NCBI RefSeq assembly: GCF_025264625.1 | Contig: NZ_CP093313.1 | Coordinates: forward strand, 4,774,001 to 4,838,000 | Direction: 5' to 3' | DNA: 64,000 nt | Source: Occallatibacter riparius | Lineage (GTDB): Bacteria; Acidobacteriota; Terriglobia; Terriglobales; Acidobacteriaceae | In this document: positions 33,052 to 42,798 of the stretch, one piece after another | How the letters are laid out: the number at the start of each line of letters is the position of its first letter | Numbering within the stretch: position 1 is the stretch's first letter | Program-made: the position numbers and the translations under genes | The notes under the pieces: generated by a model | Databases searched by the model: none | What the model was told of the DNA's origin: nothing | The model's input: the letters and a program-made list of their open reading frames with translations, nothing else

Positions 33052-33744
33052 TCACACTTGTTGGGCAGTGAGCATTTGTAGGAGGATTTCGCCGGCGTGT
33101 TGGGGCTCGTCGGTCTTGAGTGCCGGATCGACCGCAAGGACTTTGGCGTTGGGCGCGAGGCTTCGGAAAGTAGCGAGGGTCTGTTCGAGGGCGTCAGGGC
33201 GGGTGCTGGGCCCGACGAGGATGAAGTTGGGCTTCTCGATCATGAGGAGGATCTTTGCATCGCGAACCAGGCTGGCCGCCTTTACTTCATAGGCATGCTG
33301 GGTGAGCACGGCTGTGGCGAAGGCACAGAAGTCGGGTGACTGATCTACGAGCACCACGCAGCCGGCGGCGCAGGGCACGCAGGCGGTGCTGGCGTCTCTC
33401 TCGAGGAATGAAAGGACAGCTTCGTCTTCGGAGGCGAATAGCTTCAGGACGGAGTCGAGCCGCGTCATCCTGAGGATTTCGAGGATCGTCGGGGTGACGG
33501 CGGCAAGACGGAGGTCGCCGCCGCGCTGGCGAAGGCTGTTGGCGTAGCGGACGATGAGGCCGATTCCGGAGCTGTCGATTCGGCTGACGCCAGCCATGCC
33601 GAGCACAACATGCTTGAGGTTGCGGAACGAGTCCTTATGCAGAACAGCGAGGAGCGACTCGGTTTCGGGGCCGGAAGCGATGCGGCCGGCGCACTCGACG
33701 ATGAGGACGGTTCCGCAGATGTGCGTATTGAGTTCGAGAGGCAT
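33052..33744 (-). CDS. STAS domain protein fused to a pseudo-receiver domain
   Basis: 230 residues. Residues 1-~105 are a STAS (anti-sigma-antagonist) domain with the phosphorylation-site motif RIDSSGIGLIV intact. Residues ~120-230 look like a response-regulator receiver (CVVLVDQSPDF...VKAASLVRDAKILL), but the phospho-acceptor position reads ILVGPST instead of an Asp motif, so phosphotransfer is unlikely. A role in partner switching is inferred from the STAS family. The start is ATG 33744 or 33774; 33744 gives the typical MPLELN opening. Confidence 0.8.
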   Translation of the reverse strand: MPLELNTHICGTVLIVECAGRIASGPETESLLAVLHKDSFRNLKHVVLGMAGVSRIDSSGIGLIVRYANSLRQRGGDLRLAAVTPTILEILRMTRLDSVLKLFASEDEAVLSFLERDASTACVPCAAGCVVLVDQSPDFCAFATAVLTQHAYEVKAASLVRDAKILLMIEKPNFILVGPSTRPDALEQTLATFRSLAPNAKVLAVDPALKTDEPQHAGEILLQMLTAQQV

Positions 33745-34513
33745 GGGACTTTTGGGTTCAATTGAAAATAGCATGTGAGGCAGTTGTCGGTTACCAGTTT
33801 TCAGCCCGGTTGTGCCCCCAAGGTGCTCAGATCTGCGCTGTTTACTATCGAGTACAATCTCGCAGTGTTTGTTGCAACGACTTGTTTTGGTGCTATGGGA
33901 TTTTGTAGAACGATAAATCTAAACATCTATATCAGTTAGGTTGATTTTTGGCGAATAGATGGAGAAGTAAAAACAGGGGGAGGGGTAGCTAATTTTCTAG
34001 TAAACCCAGTTACTGCCTAATTAACCGCCCTTTTTGGTCTTCGTGTGGCAGTGCGTGATCAGTGCTCTCGGGTCTCTCCATGGATCGCTGCGGCAGATGA
34101 GACATGAAACACTACTCCCTGCCTTCTGAAAGGCCCTCTAATGGTAGGACGTCGGACTGAGTGAGTATGTGATGGCGGTCACGAATGCGGGACGTTCTTG
34201 GGACTGTGGTTTCCACGGAAATGCGGGGCTGCCAGAACGCGTGGTTTCCAGGCAAAATGCCAATTGATATCACACTCAGACGCCAAGTGGGTGGAGGTTT
34301 TGGCACCGACTATTATTACGGAAATGCTCAGGGAGAAGTGGAACCTCCAGCAGACGGAGTGCTTACACTCATCTGGAGAGAGCAGCAAGCGTCCAGTTGA
34401 TCGCGTCCGCAGGTTTCGTGCGAAACGATATGGACTTCGCCCGATACGCCGCCAGAAGTTCTAAGGAGCCTCATTGCCAAGTTCGGAGACCATCCGAGAG
34501 TAGCAGGAAATGT
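33745..34513. other. AT-richer gene-free stretch
   Basis: About 770 bp with visibly lower GC than the surroundings (e.g. 33890-34020). Only short unconvincing frames exist. A GGGGGAGGGG tract stands at 33978. It may be the edge of an acquired island that runs to ~36.8 kb. Confidence 0.4.
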
Positions 34514-34708
34514 CTAAGGTCTCGGCCTGAGTTTCAGCCCTCTTTTCCATAGCACAATATTCCCAGAACGAAACGCGCTGCACAGAGCGGCAATCGCATC
34601 CCTTCTCACGGCCTCCGAAGCCGTCTTCTTGGGTGGCGTCTTCCTTTTTGGTGGCTCAGGTGCGCGAAAGATCTTTTGGCATCGTTTCCTCGAAGGTCTT
34701 TCGCGCAT
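34514..34708 (-). CDS. Possible small basic protein
   Basis: 64 residues, rich in Lys/Arg/Pro at the N terminus (RKRCQKIF...KRKTPPKKT). AAGGAAGGG stands 4 bases before the ATG, and the frame begins 24 bp after the upstream membrane-protein gene, so it could be its last operon member. No family was recognised and expression is uncertain. Confidence 0.3.
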   Translation of the reverse strand: MRERPSRKRCQKIFRAPEPPKRKTPPKKTASEAVRRDAIAALCSAFRSGNIVLWKRGLKLRPRP

Positions 34709-34732
34709 GTAGCCCTTCCTTGTGTTGGTATT

Positions 34733-35755
34733 TCACCTTGTTGCCTCAGCTTTCGGGGTAGGGCCATTATGATGATTGCAGTTGAATATGGCGTCCTGGT
34801 GTCCGAGAGTAAATGAGCAGAATTCATATGTATGTATGAGTCTGTCAGGGCCTCTCCATTTGAACCTGCCTAAGATGAATGCGATAACCCTCCCATCCGC
34901 GCTGGCAAGGCTCTGAGCGGTTTGCTGCGAAAACTTCTCATTGCCCTTGATAGTTACATAGTTTTTGCCGGGAGGTACTGTCATGTTGAAATTGGTGTTT
35001 TGGGGCTCATCAGCGGCAAAATAGCGCCATACATGTTCCTGCAAATCAAGCCAATTGTCATTGTTCGAGGGAATAGGTTTATCGGAGTCACTGATCGCTA
35101 CCGTGACGCGCCCTCGCATACTCAGGTCCACCGTCGATGGCCCCAGATTCTCGAAGTAAACGTTGACGCGCTGTTCCTGTCCCTCTTGCGGTGGCGAAAA
35201 ATCATATGGTTTGTACAGATGCATCTGCGGCCTTACCGCGTCGTCCAAACGGGAGGCGGATGATCTTCTTGTGGACCTCAACGATTGCGGCATCGGTCCA
35301 GAAGGTTCTGATTGCGACAATGACGGCTTGGGCGGTGGTCCCGTAATGGAGAGCGTAGGAAGGTTTTCCTTCCCTTGAGATGGTTGTGTCGCCATAGGGA
35401 TAGATCGGTCCAGTAGGAATGCAATCGCGCCCGTTGCAAGGACAGCCCCGATGAACCATCCCTTCCAATACCTTCGCTTATATAGCCAAGACAGACACAG
35501 AAGAACTAGCCCTAGCCAAGCTAATGCGAGAAATACACGCGAGCCTCCCTTACTTTGGTACCCACGTGTTTGTAGAAACTCGTTAAATCCCCAGATCGCC
35601 AAAGCGCCGAAAGACACAGAGAAGACCGAGCGAAAGAAAGTCTGCTTAATGCGGCGCTGCCGCATTTCCGAAGGTTCCGCGATTTGATGATCCTCGTCGG
35701 CGCCTTGCATGTGCTGATTTTCGCGCGACGGAAGAATCTCAGGCTTTTCGGCCAT
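34733..35755 (-). CDS. Membrane-anchored protein with extracytoplasmic domain, unknown function
   Basis: 340 residues. A charged cytosolic start is followed by two or three TM helices (about 42-60, 74-92 and 98-115), a Pro/Ser-rich linker and a C-terminal beta-rich domain (residues ~180-330; VNVYFENLGPSTVDLSMRGRVTVAI). AGGAGGT 8 bases before ATG 35755 is a strong ribosome site. The upstream stop-interrupted gene (35784-36575) has the same architecture, so the two look like a paralogous operon pair. Codon use and GC are lower than for neighbours, which suggests transfer. Confidence 0.65.
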   Translation of the reverse strand: MAEKPEILPSRENQHMQGADEDHQIAEPSEMRQRRIKQTFFRSVFSVSFGALAIWGFNEFLQTRGYQSKGGSRVFLALAWLGLVLLCLSWLYKRRYWKGWFIGAVLATGAIAFLLDRSIPMATQPSQGKENLPTLSITGPPPKPSLSQSEPSGPMPQSLRSTRRSSASRLDDAVRPQMHLYKPYDFSPPQEGQEQRVNVYFENLGPSTVDLSMRGRVTVAISDSDKPIPSNNDNWLDLQEHVWRYFAADEPQNTNFNMTVPPGKNYVTIKGNEKFSQQTAQSLASADGRVIAFILGRFKWRGPDRLIHTYEFCSFTLGHQDAIFNCNHHNGPTPKAEATR

Positions 35756-35783
35756 GGCGCATTACCTCCTTAGCGGAACTGTG

Positions 35784-36575
35784 CTAGCGCATAGAAACAG
35801 GCGACTGAGGCGGGTAGGTGCAGGTTCCGCCACCGGCCACGTTGGGAGGGAGTCGTAGAAATGGCGAAGTGGTGATGTCCCCATGACGTTCTTCGGAAAC
35901 TGAAGGCTTCGTATCATACCCTCCGTCCACCGCTCGCACGTCACTTGGAGTAGTTCCGCTATACACAAGATTAAAGCGCCGCTCCTCTCCTGCGAAAAGT
36001 ACGTCAAACTGCGGCGAAAGAACAAGTCTTCCGTGAAGGTCAGTGCATTTCATAACCCATATCGGATAGTCCGAGGTCAAATAGAAGTCTTCCAGTTTTG
36101 CCTTGGGGTCCACGTATAACAGCGTGGCCACATTGTAGGCGTCCCGATTCGTTTGATTACTGACCCTGTATCGAAACACCTGTCCAGATTGGATGGTGAT
36201 CTGCTTCGGGCTGATCGATATCAGTGGCCATAACCAATAGCCATACGCAACCAGAGGTATCGCATGGAGGAGGAGCAGTAACGCTCTTAGGCCCGGTGTG
36301 GGGATGAAAAGACGTCAACAGTTCCAGCCGGGATGCCACAACAGAATGTAGGCAAGTGACAGGCACCCGATAATTGTGAGAGGCGAGTGCGGGGCAAAGC
36401 TGACAACTATTCCCACGACGGCACACCCCAACCCGAGCCATCGGTCCATTGGTGACGTGGCAGTATTCGCAGCTTCTGCCTTTGTAATTCCACCTGCCTC
36501 CTGCCGAGAGGAGAATCGCTCAGCGCGGCGCGTCCGGCGATTCGGTTTCGCCTCCAGGCCCTTATTATGTGGCAT
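35784..36575 (-). pseudogene. Membrane protein gene split by one in-frame TGA
   Basis: One continuous minus-strand frame runs from ATG 36575 to a stop at 35784 and is broken only by TGA at 36315-36317. Before it: two TM helices (WLGLGCAVVGIVVSF and TIIGCLSLAYILL). After it: a further TM (LRALLLLLHAIPLVAYGYW) and a beta-rich domain (VFRYRVSNQTNRDAYNVATLLYVD...FAGEERRFNLVYSG). Both sides make sense as one ~263-residue protein like its downstream neighbour. Most likely a recent nonsense mutation; a sequencing error or read-through is possible. GTG 36179 could start only the truncated last domain. Confidence 0.7.
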
Positions 36576-36808
36576 GACTCAATTGTCCCCTGATTAGGGA
36601 CGTGCTTCAAGTGTGTTATTAGCCAAACTGGTAGACCACTTGGGGACTTTGAACCCAAAGGTGGAGTCGGGGGGAGACCGGGGTCGTTGACTTTTTGTAT
36701 GGTCCCACAGGGACTTGGTGCACCTGATGGAACAGATTTCCCCAAGTTGAAACGCGGGGCTAACGATCGCTGCGCCTACGGCGCGGGATGGTGAGGGCGG
36801 CGGGGCGG

Positions 36809-36859
36809 GGTTTGTGGTTTCCCACTCATCCACGATAAGGCAGTGGATGAATGGGGCAC
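36809..36859 (-). repeat. Palindromic repeat, copy D
   Basis: On the minus strand: GTGCCCCAT flank, arms CATTCATCCAC and GTGGATGAGTG (perfect except for one T.G wobble), then GGAAACCACAAACC. Same family as 3131, 6801 and 14212. Confidence 0.8.
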
Positions 36860-36949
36860 TCAGGTTTCTGGTGACCTCATGACCGGGCCACCTGCCTCAG
36901 CCGGACACACTTTAAGGGATTTAGCGGCGCGAATAAAGTCGTGCCCTTT

Positions 36950-36986
36950 CGAAACAAAGGTTGGGCGCAGCCCGAAAGCTGCGCCC
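36950..36986 (-). terminator. Rho-independent terminator of ppdK
   Basis: GGGCGCAGC (36963-36971) pairs with GCTGCGCCC (36978-36986). Read on the minus strand it is followed by AACCTTTGTTTC. It lies 23 bp after the ppdK stop. Confidence 0.75.
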
Positions 36987-37009
36987 TCGCTTTGTTCGCG
37001 GCCAGTTGA

Positions 37010-39760
37010 TCAGCAGGTGCCGGAGTGCACGTCTGGCCCCGTCTGTTTCTCCTGGAGTGCCGCCTGCGCTGCGGCAAGCCTTGCCGTCAGCAACCGGAAG
37101 GGCGAGCACGATACATAGTTGAGCCCGATCTTGTGGCAGAACTTGACGGACTCAGGGTCGCCGCCATGTTCGCCGCAGATGCCGACCTTCAGCGTCGGAC
37201 GCGTATTACGTCCCTTGGCAACGGCGGTCTTCACCAGCGATCCAACGCCAGCCTGGTCGAGGGTGGCGAACGGATCCTGCTTGAAGATGCCGGCTTTGAG
37301 ATACGCGGGCAGGAAGTGGTTGATGTCGTCGCGCGAGATGCCGAACGTGGTCTGCGTCAGGTCGTTGGTGCCGAACGAGAAGAACTCGGCTTCCTCGGCG
37401 ATCTGATCGGCAGTCAAGGCTGCGCGCGGCAGCTCGATCATGGTACCCACCATGAAGTCGACCGTGGTGCCCTTCTCCTTGAAGACCTGCGCGGCAATCC
37501 GCTTCACAACCGCGGACTGGTTGCGCATCTCTTCGATGGAGCCGATGAGCGGAATCATGATCTCGAGGTGCGGATCGCCGCCGTGGTTCTTCACGTTGAC
37601 GGCCGCTTCGAGGATGGCCCGCGCCTGCATTTCGGTGATCTCGGGGAAAGCGATGCCGAGGCGGCAGCCGCGCAGTCCGAGCATGGGGTTGACTTCGTGC
37701 AGCTCCTGCACGCGAGCCAGAAGGACGCGGAGCTCCTTCAGCTTGGGCGAGCGGGGCTTGGTGTCTTCAAGGTGCTGGATTTCGACCAGCAGCTCTTCGC
37801 GCTGCGGCAGGAACTCATGCAGCGGCGGGTCGAGCAGGCGGATAGTCACAGGCAGCGATTCCATCGACTTGAACAGCCCGATGAAATCCTGGCGCTGCAT
37901 GGGCAGCAGGTGCTTGAGGGCGGCGCGGCGCTCCTGCTCGGTGTGAGCCAGGATCATGGCGCGCACGTGCTCAATGCGGCCTTCCGCAAAGAACATGTGC
38001 TCCGTGCGGCACAGTCCGATGCCCTCGGCACCGAACAGGCGGGCCTGCTTGGCGTCGCGCGGAACGTCGGCATTGGCGCGGATGCGCAGCTTGCGGACGG
38101 GGTCAGCCCAGCCCATGAAACGGACGAGGTCCGGATCATCAGGCTGTGCCGGGATGGTCTTCAGCTTGCCCTCGATGACGCGGCCCGTGGTGCCGTCCAG
38201 CGAGATCCAGTCGCCCTGCCGGAAGGTCTTGCCCTTCACGCGGAGCTCCTTGCGGTTCTCGTCGACCGTGCACTCGCCGGCGCCGGCTACGCAGCACTTG
38301 CCCATACCGCGGGTGACGACTGCAGCGTGCGAGGTCATGCCGCCGCGCGAGGTGAGGATGCCGGAGGCTACTTCCATGCCGCCGATATCCTCAGGCGTTG
38401 TTTCGCCGCGGACCAGGATGATGGAGGTGTAATCGCCCTTGTGATGGTGCTTCACAGCATCTTCAGCCGTGAACACGATCTGTCCGACAGCCGCGCCCGG
38501 CGACGCCGGAAGACCGGTGGCCAGCACTTCAACCTTGGCGCCCTTCTCATCGAGACGAGGCACAAGGAAGTCATAGAGCTGGTTCGGTTCTACGCGGAAG
38601 ATAGCCTCTTCCTGCGTGATGAGTCCTTCGCGCACCATGTCAATGGCCACGCGAACGGCCGCGAGGCCGGTGCGCTTGCCATTGCGGGTCTGCAGCATAT
38701 AGAGCTTGCCATCCTGGATGGTGAACTCGAAATCCTGCATATCGCGATAGTGCTTTTCCATCTTCCAGGTAATGGTGCGGAGCTGGTCGTAGACCTTGGG
38801 CATGGCCTTCTCGAGCTCGCTGATGGGCATGGGAGTCCGAACGCCCGAAACGACGTCTTCGCCCTGCGCGTTCATCAGGTATTCGCCGAAGAAGATGCGC
38901 TCGCCGGTGGCGGGATTGCGGGTGAAGCCCACCCCCGTGCCGGAGTTGTCGCCCAGGTTGCCGAACACCATGGCTTGCACGTTGACCGCTGTGCCAAGCC
39001 AGTCATCGATGTGGTTGATGCGGCGATACGTCTTGGCGCGTTCGTTCTGCCAGGAGCGGAACACGGCGTCACGCGCGGCCGAAAGCTGTTCCAGCGGATT
39101 CTGCGGAAACTCCTTGCCGGTCTCTTTCTTCACCAGCTTCTTGTATTCCGCGATGATGTCTTTCAGAGCAGCGGGCTGCAGCTCGTAGTCGTAGTGCGCC
39201 TTCTCGCGCTCCTTGACGGAGTCGAAGATGTGCTCGAACTTCTTTTTGGGAATGTCGAGGACAACGTCACCAAACATCTGGATGAGGCGGCGATAGGAAT
39301 CATAAGCAAAGCGCGGATTGTTGCTGCGTTTGGCGAGCGCTTCAACGGCGTTGTCGTTCAGGCCCAGGTTAAGAATGGTGTCCATCATGCCCGGCATGGA
39401 GAACTTTGCGCCGGAACGCACGGAGACGAGCAGCGGGTTGTCGCCTGCGCCGAGCTTCTGGCCCTGCATGCGCTCCAGGCGCTCAAGGGCGGCGTGCATC
39501 TCGGCATCCATCTGCGGGTTGAGCTGCCCGCGCATGTACTCGCGGCACGACTCGGTCTGGATGGTGAATCCGGGGGGAACAGGAAGGCCCGCGTTTGTCA
39601 TCTCCGCCAGGCCGGCGCCCTTGCCGCCCAGCGTGTCCTTCATTCGACCGTTACCATCTGCCTGGCCGCCGCCGAAGAAGTAAACGTATTTGGTGGTTGC
39701 TGAAGTTGACGTCGAGCTTGCTGTGTCGGCAAGCTGCTGTTCCATCACGCCCTGCGTCAT
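37010..39760 (-). CDS. ppdK: Pyruvate, phosphate dikinase
   Basis: 916 residues, slightly longer than the usual ~880. The N-terminal ATP-grasp part starts YVYFFGGGQADG...LGGKGAGLAEM. The phosphohistidine motif is GGMTSHAAVVTRGMGKCCV, and the C-terminal TIM barrel has GLCRTEHMFF, the LRGCRLG segment and EFFSFGTNDLTQTTFG. It interconverts pyruvate + ATP + Pi and PEP + AMP + PPi and can serve gluconeogenesis. The start at 39760 has GGAGG 10 bases upstream; the N-terminal ~22 residues (ADTASSTSTSATT) are a low-complexity extension. Single gene with its own terminator. Confidence 0.98.
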   Translation of the reverse strand: MTQGVMEQQLADTASSTSTSATTKYVYFFGGGQADGNGRMKDTLGGKGAGLAEMTNAGLPVPPGFTIQTESCREYMRGQLNPQMDAEMHAALERLERMQGQKLGAGDNPLLVSVRSGAKFSMPGMMDTILNLGLNDNAVEALAKRSNNPRFAYDSYRRLIQMFGDVVLDIPKKKFEHIFDSVKEREKAHYDYELQPAALKDIIAEYKKLVKKETGKEFPQNPLEQLSAARDAVFRSWQNERAKTYRRINHIDDWLGTAVNVQAMVFGNLGDNSGTGVGFTRNPATGERIFFGEYLMNAQGEDVVSGVRTPMPISELEKAMPKVYDQLRTITWKMEKHYRDMQDFEFTIQDGKLYMLQTRNGKRTGLAAVRVAIDMVREGLITQEEAIFRVEPNQLYDFLVPRLDEKGAKVEVLATGLPASPGAAVGQIVFTAEDAVKHHHKGDYTSIILVRGETTPEDIGGMEVASGILTSRGGMTSHAAVVTRGMGKCCVAGAGECTVDENRKELRVKGKTFRQGDWISLDGTTGRVIEGKLKTIPAQPDDPDLVRFMGWADPVRKLRIRANADVPRDAKQARLFGAEGIGLCRTEHMFFAEGRIEHVRAMILAHTEQERRAALKHLLPMQRQDFIGLFKSMESLPVTIRLLDPPLHEFLPQREELLVEIQHLEDTKPRSPKLKELRVLLARVQELHEVNPMLGLRGCRLGIAFPEITEMQARAILEAAVNVKNHGGDPHLEIMIPLIGSIEEMRNQSAVVKRIAAQVFKEKGTTVDFMVGTMIELPRAALTADQIAEEAEFFSFGTNDLTQTTFGISRDDINHFLPAYLKAGIFKQDPFATLDQAGVGSLVKTAVAKGRNTRPTLKVGICGEHGGDPESVKFCHKIGLNYVSCSPFRLLTARLAAAQAALQEKQTGPDVHSGTC

Positions 39761-40252
39761 GGCGATGATGCCTCCGTGCGTGAGATGCCCGGATTCATTT
39801 GCGACCGTTCTCGCCTGGATCCGGGTTGCCGTAAAACGGCACGCATGAGGGATGAAGGGACGTTGAGCTCAGCCGGCAACGGGAAGAACTAGATTTCGGC
39901 TGGGCGCGTGCGAATCACCCGTCATTCGAGACACGTTTCGCGGGTACTGCGATTGCGCAAGTACAAATAGTCCTCCGGGTCAACACTTGAATGTGTTGAT
40001 CGTCACAGACAATCTTGTTGCAAAGGGAGTCAAGTGTGTACCTTGGGTGGGAATTTTTCGCATTTCAAGACAAACCCAGCCCCGAAACTCGTCATATGAG
40101 ACGATTTCAGGCGTTTCGCGCAAAGCGAGACACGAAACCCGCGCCGGATTACGAAGTGCGAACCGCATGGTGAGATCCAACCTGAGCATCTGACCACCCG
40201 ACTTCCAAAGATGTCAAATGCAAATGCGGCGGCGGGCTTGTGCCCGCGCGGA
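39761..40252. other. Intergenic stretch upstream of ppdK
   Basis: No gene seen. A hairpin TCAACAC..GTGTTGA lies at 39980-39999, and CTGACCACC-type repeat text near 40190. The ppdK leader and promoter must lie within the part nearest 39760. Confidence 0.45.
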
Positions 40253-41857
40253 TCAGATCGGCTGGATCGCGACACTCGCGTTGGCAATTGCCGGCAGACG
40301 GAAATCTGGAACCGAGAGTTCCAGGCGCGTGCGGGTTGCCAGCGCGTAGGTGGTGAAGGTGATCGGCGTGCCAGGGCAGAGCTGCCGCATGTGGACGCGT
40401 CTATCGTCATTCTGGTTCGAAACCGTAAACGAATTGGTTAGGTCTATGGGAATGCTCCACACGCCGGTAAGGCTGAACGCTGCCGGGGCTGGATCGAGCG
40501 CCCCCGTCCAGCCGTAGCCGGAAATGGGCCCTCGCTCGGCGGAGTCGGAAGTCAGACACTTGTCGTGCCAGACTGCCGTGATGTAGGTGAGGTCCGGCTG
40601 GCGCATGGGGGCGAGACACCCTATCCCAACCGTGATCGGTTCGCCGTCCCAGCCGGTCTCAGGGGTGCATATCCCGAACCCGGGCACCTCGAACCTGGCT
40701 GCAGGAAGCGCGATCGTGCTGGTGCGGATCGCGCGCCCCTGATCGATGGCAAGCGTCAGATGAAGAGCTACGGGGCCGTTACGGAACTGGTCGAAAATCG
40801 CACGGGGCATGGCAAGGCGCAAGACTATGTCTGTCAGGCCCGGAACGAGTTTTTCTCCGCCCATTTGCTGCCATGGCGATTCCCAGCGCACCCCGTCCGC
40901 ACGGTCCAGCGTGACCTTCCGCGCGGTCGGGATCAGCACCGATCCGGAGGCGACGCCGTCGACATGAACGGGCAGGGCAACTTCCACAATTCCCTTGTTG
41001 CTCGTTTCGTGCGAAAAGGGTTTGTGCATGGAGTCGGAGCCGTAGGTGATCTGCGCGAGCGGGGCCGCATTTTGGCTGGCGGCTGGATAGTGGCCGTTCA
41101 TGAACGGCTGATCGGCGTCGTAAAACGCGGTGGACCCGAGGAGCAAAACGGTGGCCGCGGCAACGATCCAGGCAGTCCGCGTGCGGCGGCGGGCGTACTG
41201 GACCACGATGACAGCGGCGGCTCCGCAGATCGCAACAACAAAGCTCACGAAGCCAGTAACGAGGCTGGGTGAGCTGGCGAGCCGGGGTATGAGATTCGAG
41301 GCGGTGACGAGGCCCGCGACATAAACCACAAACCCCAGGATGATCAGGGTCATGCGCGCCAAATTGCTGGTGAGCACGGAAAGCGCCATCAGCGGCAGCA
41401 CCAGCAATCCGGTCAGCAGGACTGCATTAAATAGGAGCCCCGGCACGTGCGCGAGTGGATTGAAGCCCGCCACGCGCAACAGGATGCATTGGATGATCAC
41501 GAAGGGCAGATACACAAACGCCCCAACAAATAGAGCCTTGGCGCCGAGCAGCAGCGGCCACTGATAAGGCCGCGTGACCCAGAACTGCGTGTTGCCAACG
41601 AGTCGCTCCTCATGGACAAGCCGCGCCACCAGCACCCACCAGCTGATGGGTATAAGCAGGATGAGCAGGCTGGTGAAGAGGTCTGGGGAAGCGGCCAGTG
41701 CCATGAACGAATAGCTGACCACCTCGTGGTGGAAGTCGGCATGAGCCCATTGCCGCGGATACAGGATGATAAGCGCGGACTGCAAAGCCAGTGAGACGAG
41801 AATCTCCGGACACAAGTGGCGGACATCTTTGCGGAAGATAGCGACGATCTGCTTCAT
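40253..41857 (-). CDS. ABC transporter membrane component (ABC-2-like) with large extracytoplasmic part
   Basis: 534 residues. Six or so TM helices occupy residues ~18-240 (LFTSLLILLIPISWWVLVA, LFVGAFVYLPFVIIQCILL, LLFNAVLLTGLLVLPLMAL and others). A last TM (TAWIVAAATVLLLGSTAFY) is followed by ~270 residues of beta-rich extracytoplasmic sequence. It overlaps the ATP-binding gene by 4 bp (ATGA) and is the third gene of a gntR-ABC-permease operon. Exported substrate unknown. Confidence 0.82.
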   Translation of the reverse strand: MKQIVAIFRKDVRHLCPEILVSLALQSALIILYPRQWAHADFHHEVVSYSFMALAASPDLFTSLLILLIPISWWVLVARLVHEERLVGNTQFWVTRPYQWPLLLGAKALFVGAFVYLPFVIIQCILLRVAGFNPLAHVPGLLFNAVLLTGLLVLPLMALSVLTSNLARMTLIILGFVVYVAGLVTASNLIPRLASSPSLVTGFVSFVVAICGAAAVIVVQYARRRTRTAWIVAAATVLLLGSTAFYDADQPFMNGHYPAASQNAAPLAQITYGSDSMHKPFSHETSNKGIVEVALPVHVDGVASGSVLIPTARKVTLDRADGVRWESPWQQMGGEKLVPGLTDIVLRLAMPRAIFDQFRNGPVALHLTLAIDQGRAIRTSTIALPAARFEVPGFGICTPETGWDGEPITVGIGCLAPMRQPDLTYITAVWHDKCLTSDSAERGPISGYGWTGALDPAPAAFSLTGVWSIPIDLTNSFTVSNQNDDRRVHMRQLCPGTPITFTTYALATRTRLELSVPDFRLPAIANASVAIQPI

Positions 41858-42795
41858 ACGTTCAGCTCCCGGGGTTCGGCTGCAACGGCGACAGGTACCG
41901 GCTGGGCGCGGCCGGACTTAGCGACAGCCAGAAAGATGGCCCGCAGGCTCATAGGCTCGACGGCGATATCGCGCGCGCCGGGGAACATGGCCGCCAGTTC
42001 CTGCTGTGCCGCGGCGGGCTCATAGCGGCTGTGCACGAAGCGCAGCACGCGGTCCACGCTTTCGCATTGGAGCCAGTGCGGCGGAACAGGGAATGGTCGC
42101 GGCACAGGCTCGGCAAGCGTGACCGTCACTTCGCGGAACCGGGCGGTGAGGGAGGTCATCTCTTCGGAGAAGAGCAGGCGGCCATTTTCGAGATAGCCCA
42201 CATGGCTCGAGAAGCCTTCGATCTCCGCGAGGTCGTGCGAGGAGAGAAATACTGTCGTCTCAGGTGCTCGCTCCAGCAGGCCATCGATAAGCTCGTCGCG
42301 CACCAGTGGGTCCAGGCCGGAGAGGGGCTCGTCAAGGACGATCAGAGAAGGCCGGTAGGCGAGCGACGAAGCGAAGGCAGCCTTCATGCGCTGGCCGCGC
42401 GACATGTGCTTGAGCTTGCGGTCGAGCGGCAGGTTGAACTGGCGAATGAGCTGCTGCTCGAGCGCTGTGTCCCACTCAGGGTAGAAGTTGCGGTAGTAGT
42501 CGAGGAGCCCGCGGACCGTCATCCACTCGGGCATCTCCTGGTTTTCCGAGACATACCCGATCTTCGTAAAGTGCTTACCGGCGATGAGGCGTGAGTCGAC
42601 CCCGAGCACAGTGGCCGATCCGCTGGAGGGCTGAAAGATGTTCATCAGCACTTTAATCAGCGTGGTCTTGCCGGCCCCGTTCGCGCCCACAAGCGCGTAG
42701 ATAGCGCCCTCGGGTACATCAAGGTCAACGCCGGCGAGTGCGACCGTGCGGCCGAAGTTCCGGGCGAGAGCGTGCGTGTGAATCACGGCGTTCAT
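41854..42795 (-). CDS. ABC transporter ATP-binding protein
   Basis: 313 residues. Walker A GANGAGKTTL, a Q-loop region (GYVSENQEMPEWM), an unusual signature MSRGQRMK in place of LSGGQ, Walker B LIVLDEPLSGLDP and the H-loop FLSSHDLAEIEG. The ~95-residue C-terminal extension is typical of ABC-2 type exporters. Second gene after a YtrA-like GntR regulator, with 3 bp between them, and coupled to the permease gene by a 4-bp overlap. Confidence 0.95.
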   Translation of the reverse strand: MNAVIHTHALARNFGRTVALAGVDLDVPEGAIYALVGANGAGKTTLIKVLMNIFQPSSGSATVLGVDSRLIAGKHFTKIGYVSENQEMPEWMTVRGLLDYYRNFYPEWDTALEQQLIRQFNLPLDRKLKHMSRGQRMKAAFASSLAYRPSLIVLDEPLSGLDPLVRDELIDGLLERAPETTVFLSSHDLAEIEGFSSHVGYLENGRLLFSEEMTSLTARFREVTVTLAEPVPRPFPVPPHWLQCESVDRVLRFVHSRYEPAAAQQELAAMFPGARDIAVEPMSLRAIFLAVAKSGRAQPVPVAVAAEPRELNV

Positions 42796-42798
42796 GGG

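Noticed and set aside
34185..34400. A 71-codon plus-strand frame in the AT-richer stretch
   Set aside because: No ribosome site, overlapped by other equally short frames on both strands.
37025..39703. An 892-codon plus-strand open frame opposite ppdK
   Set aside because: It is a high-GC shadow of the unmistakable pyruvate phosphate dikinase on the minus strand and has no recognisable protein features.
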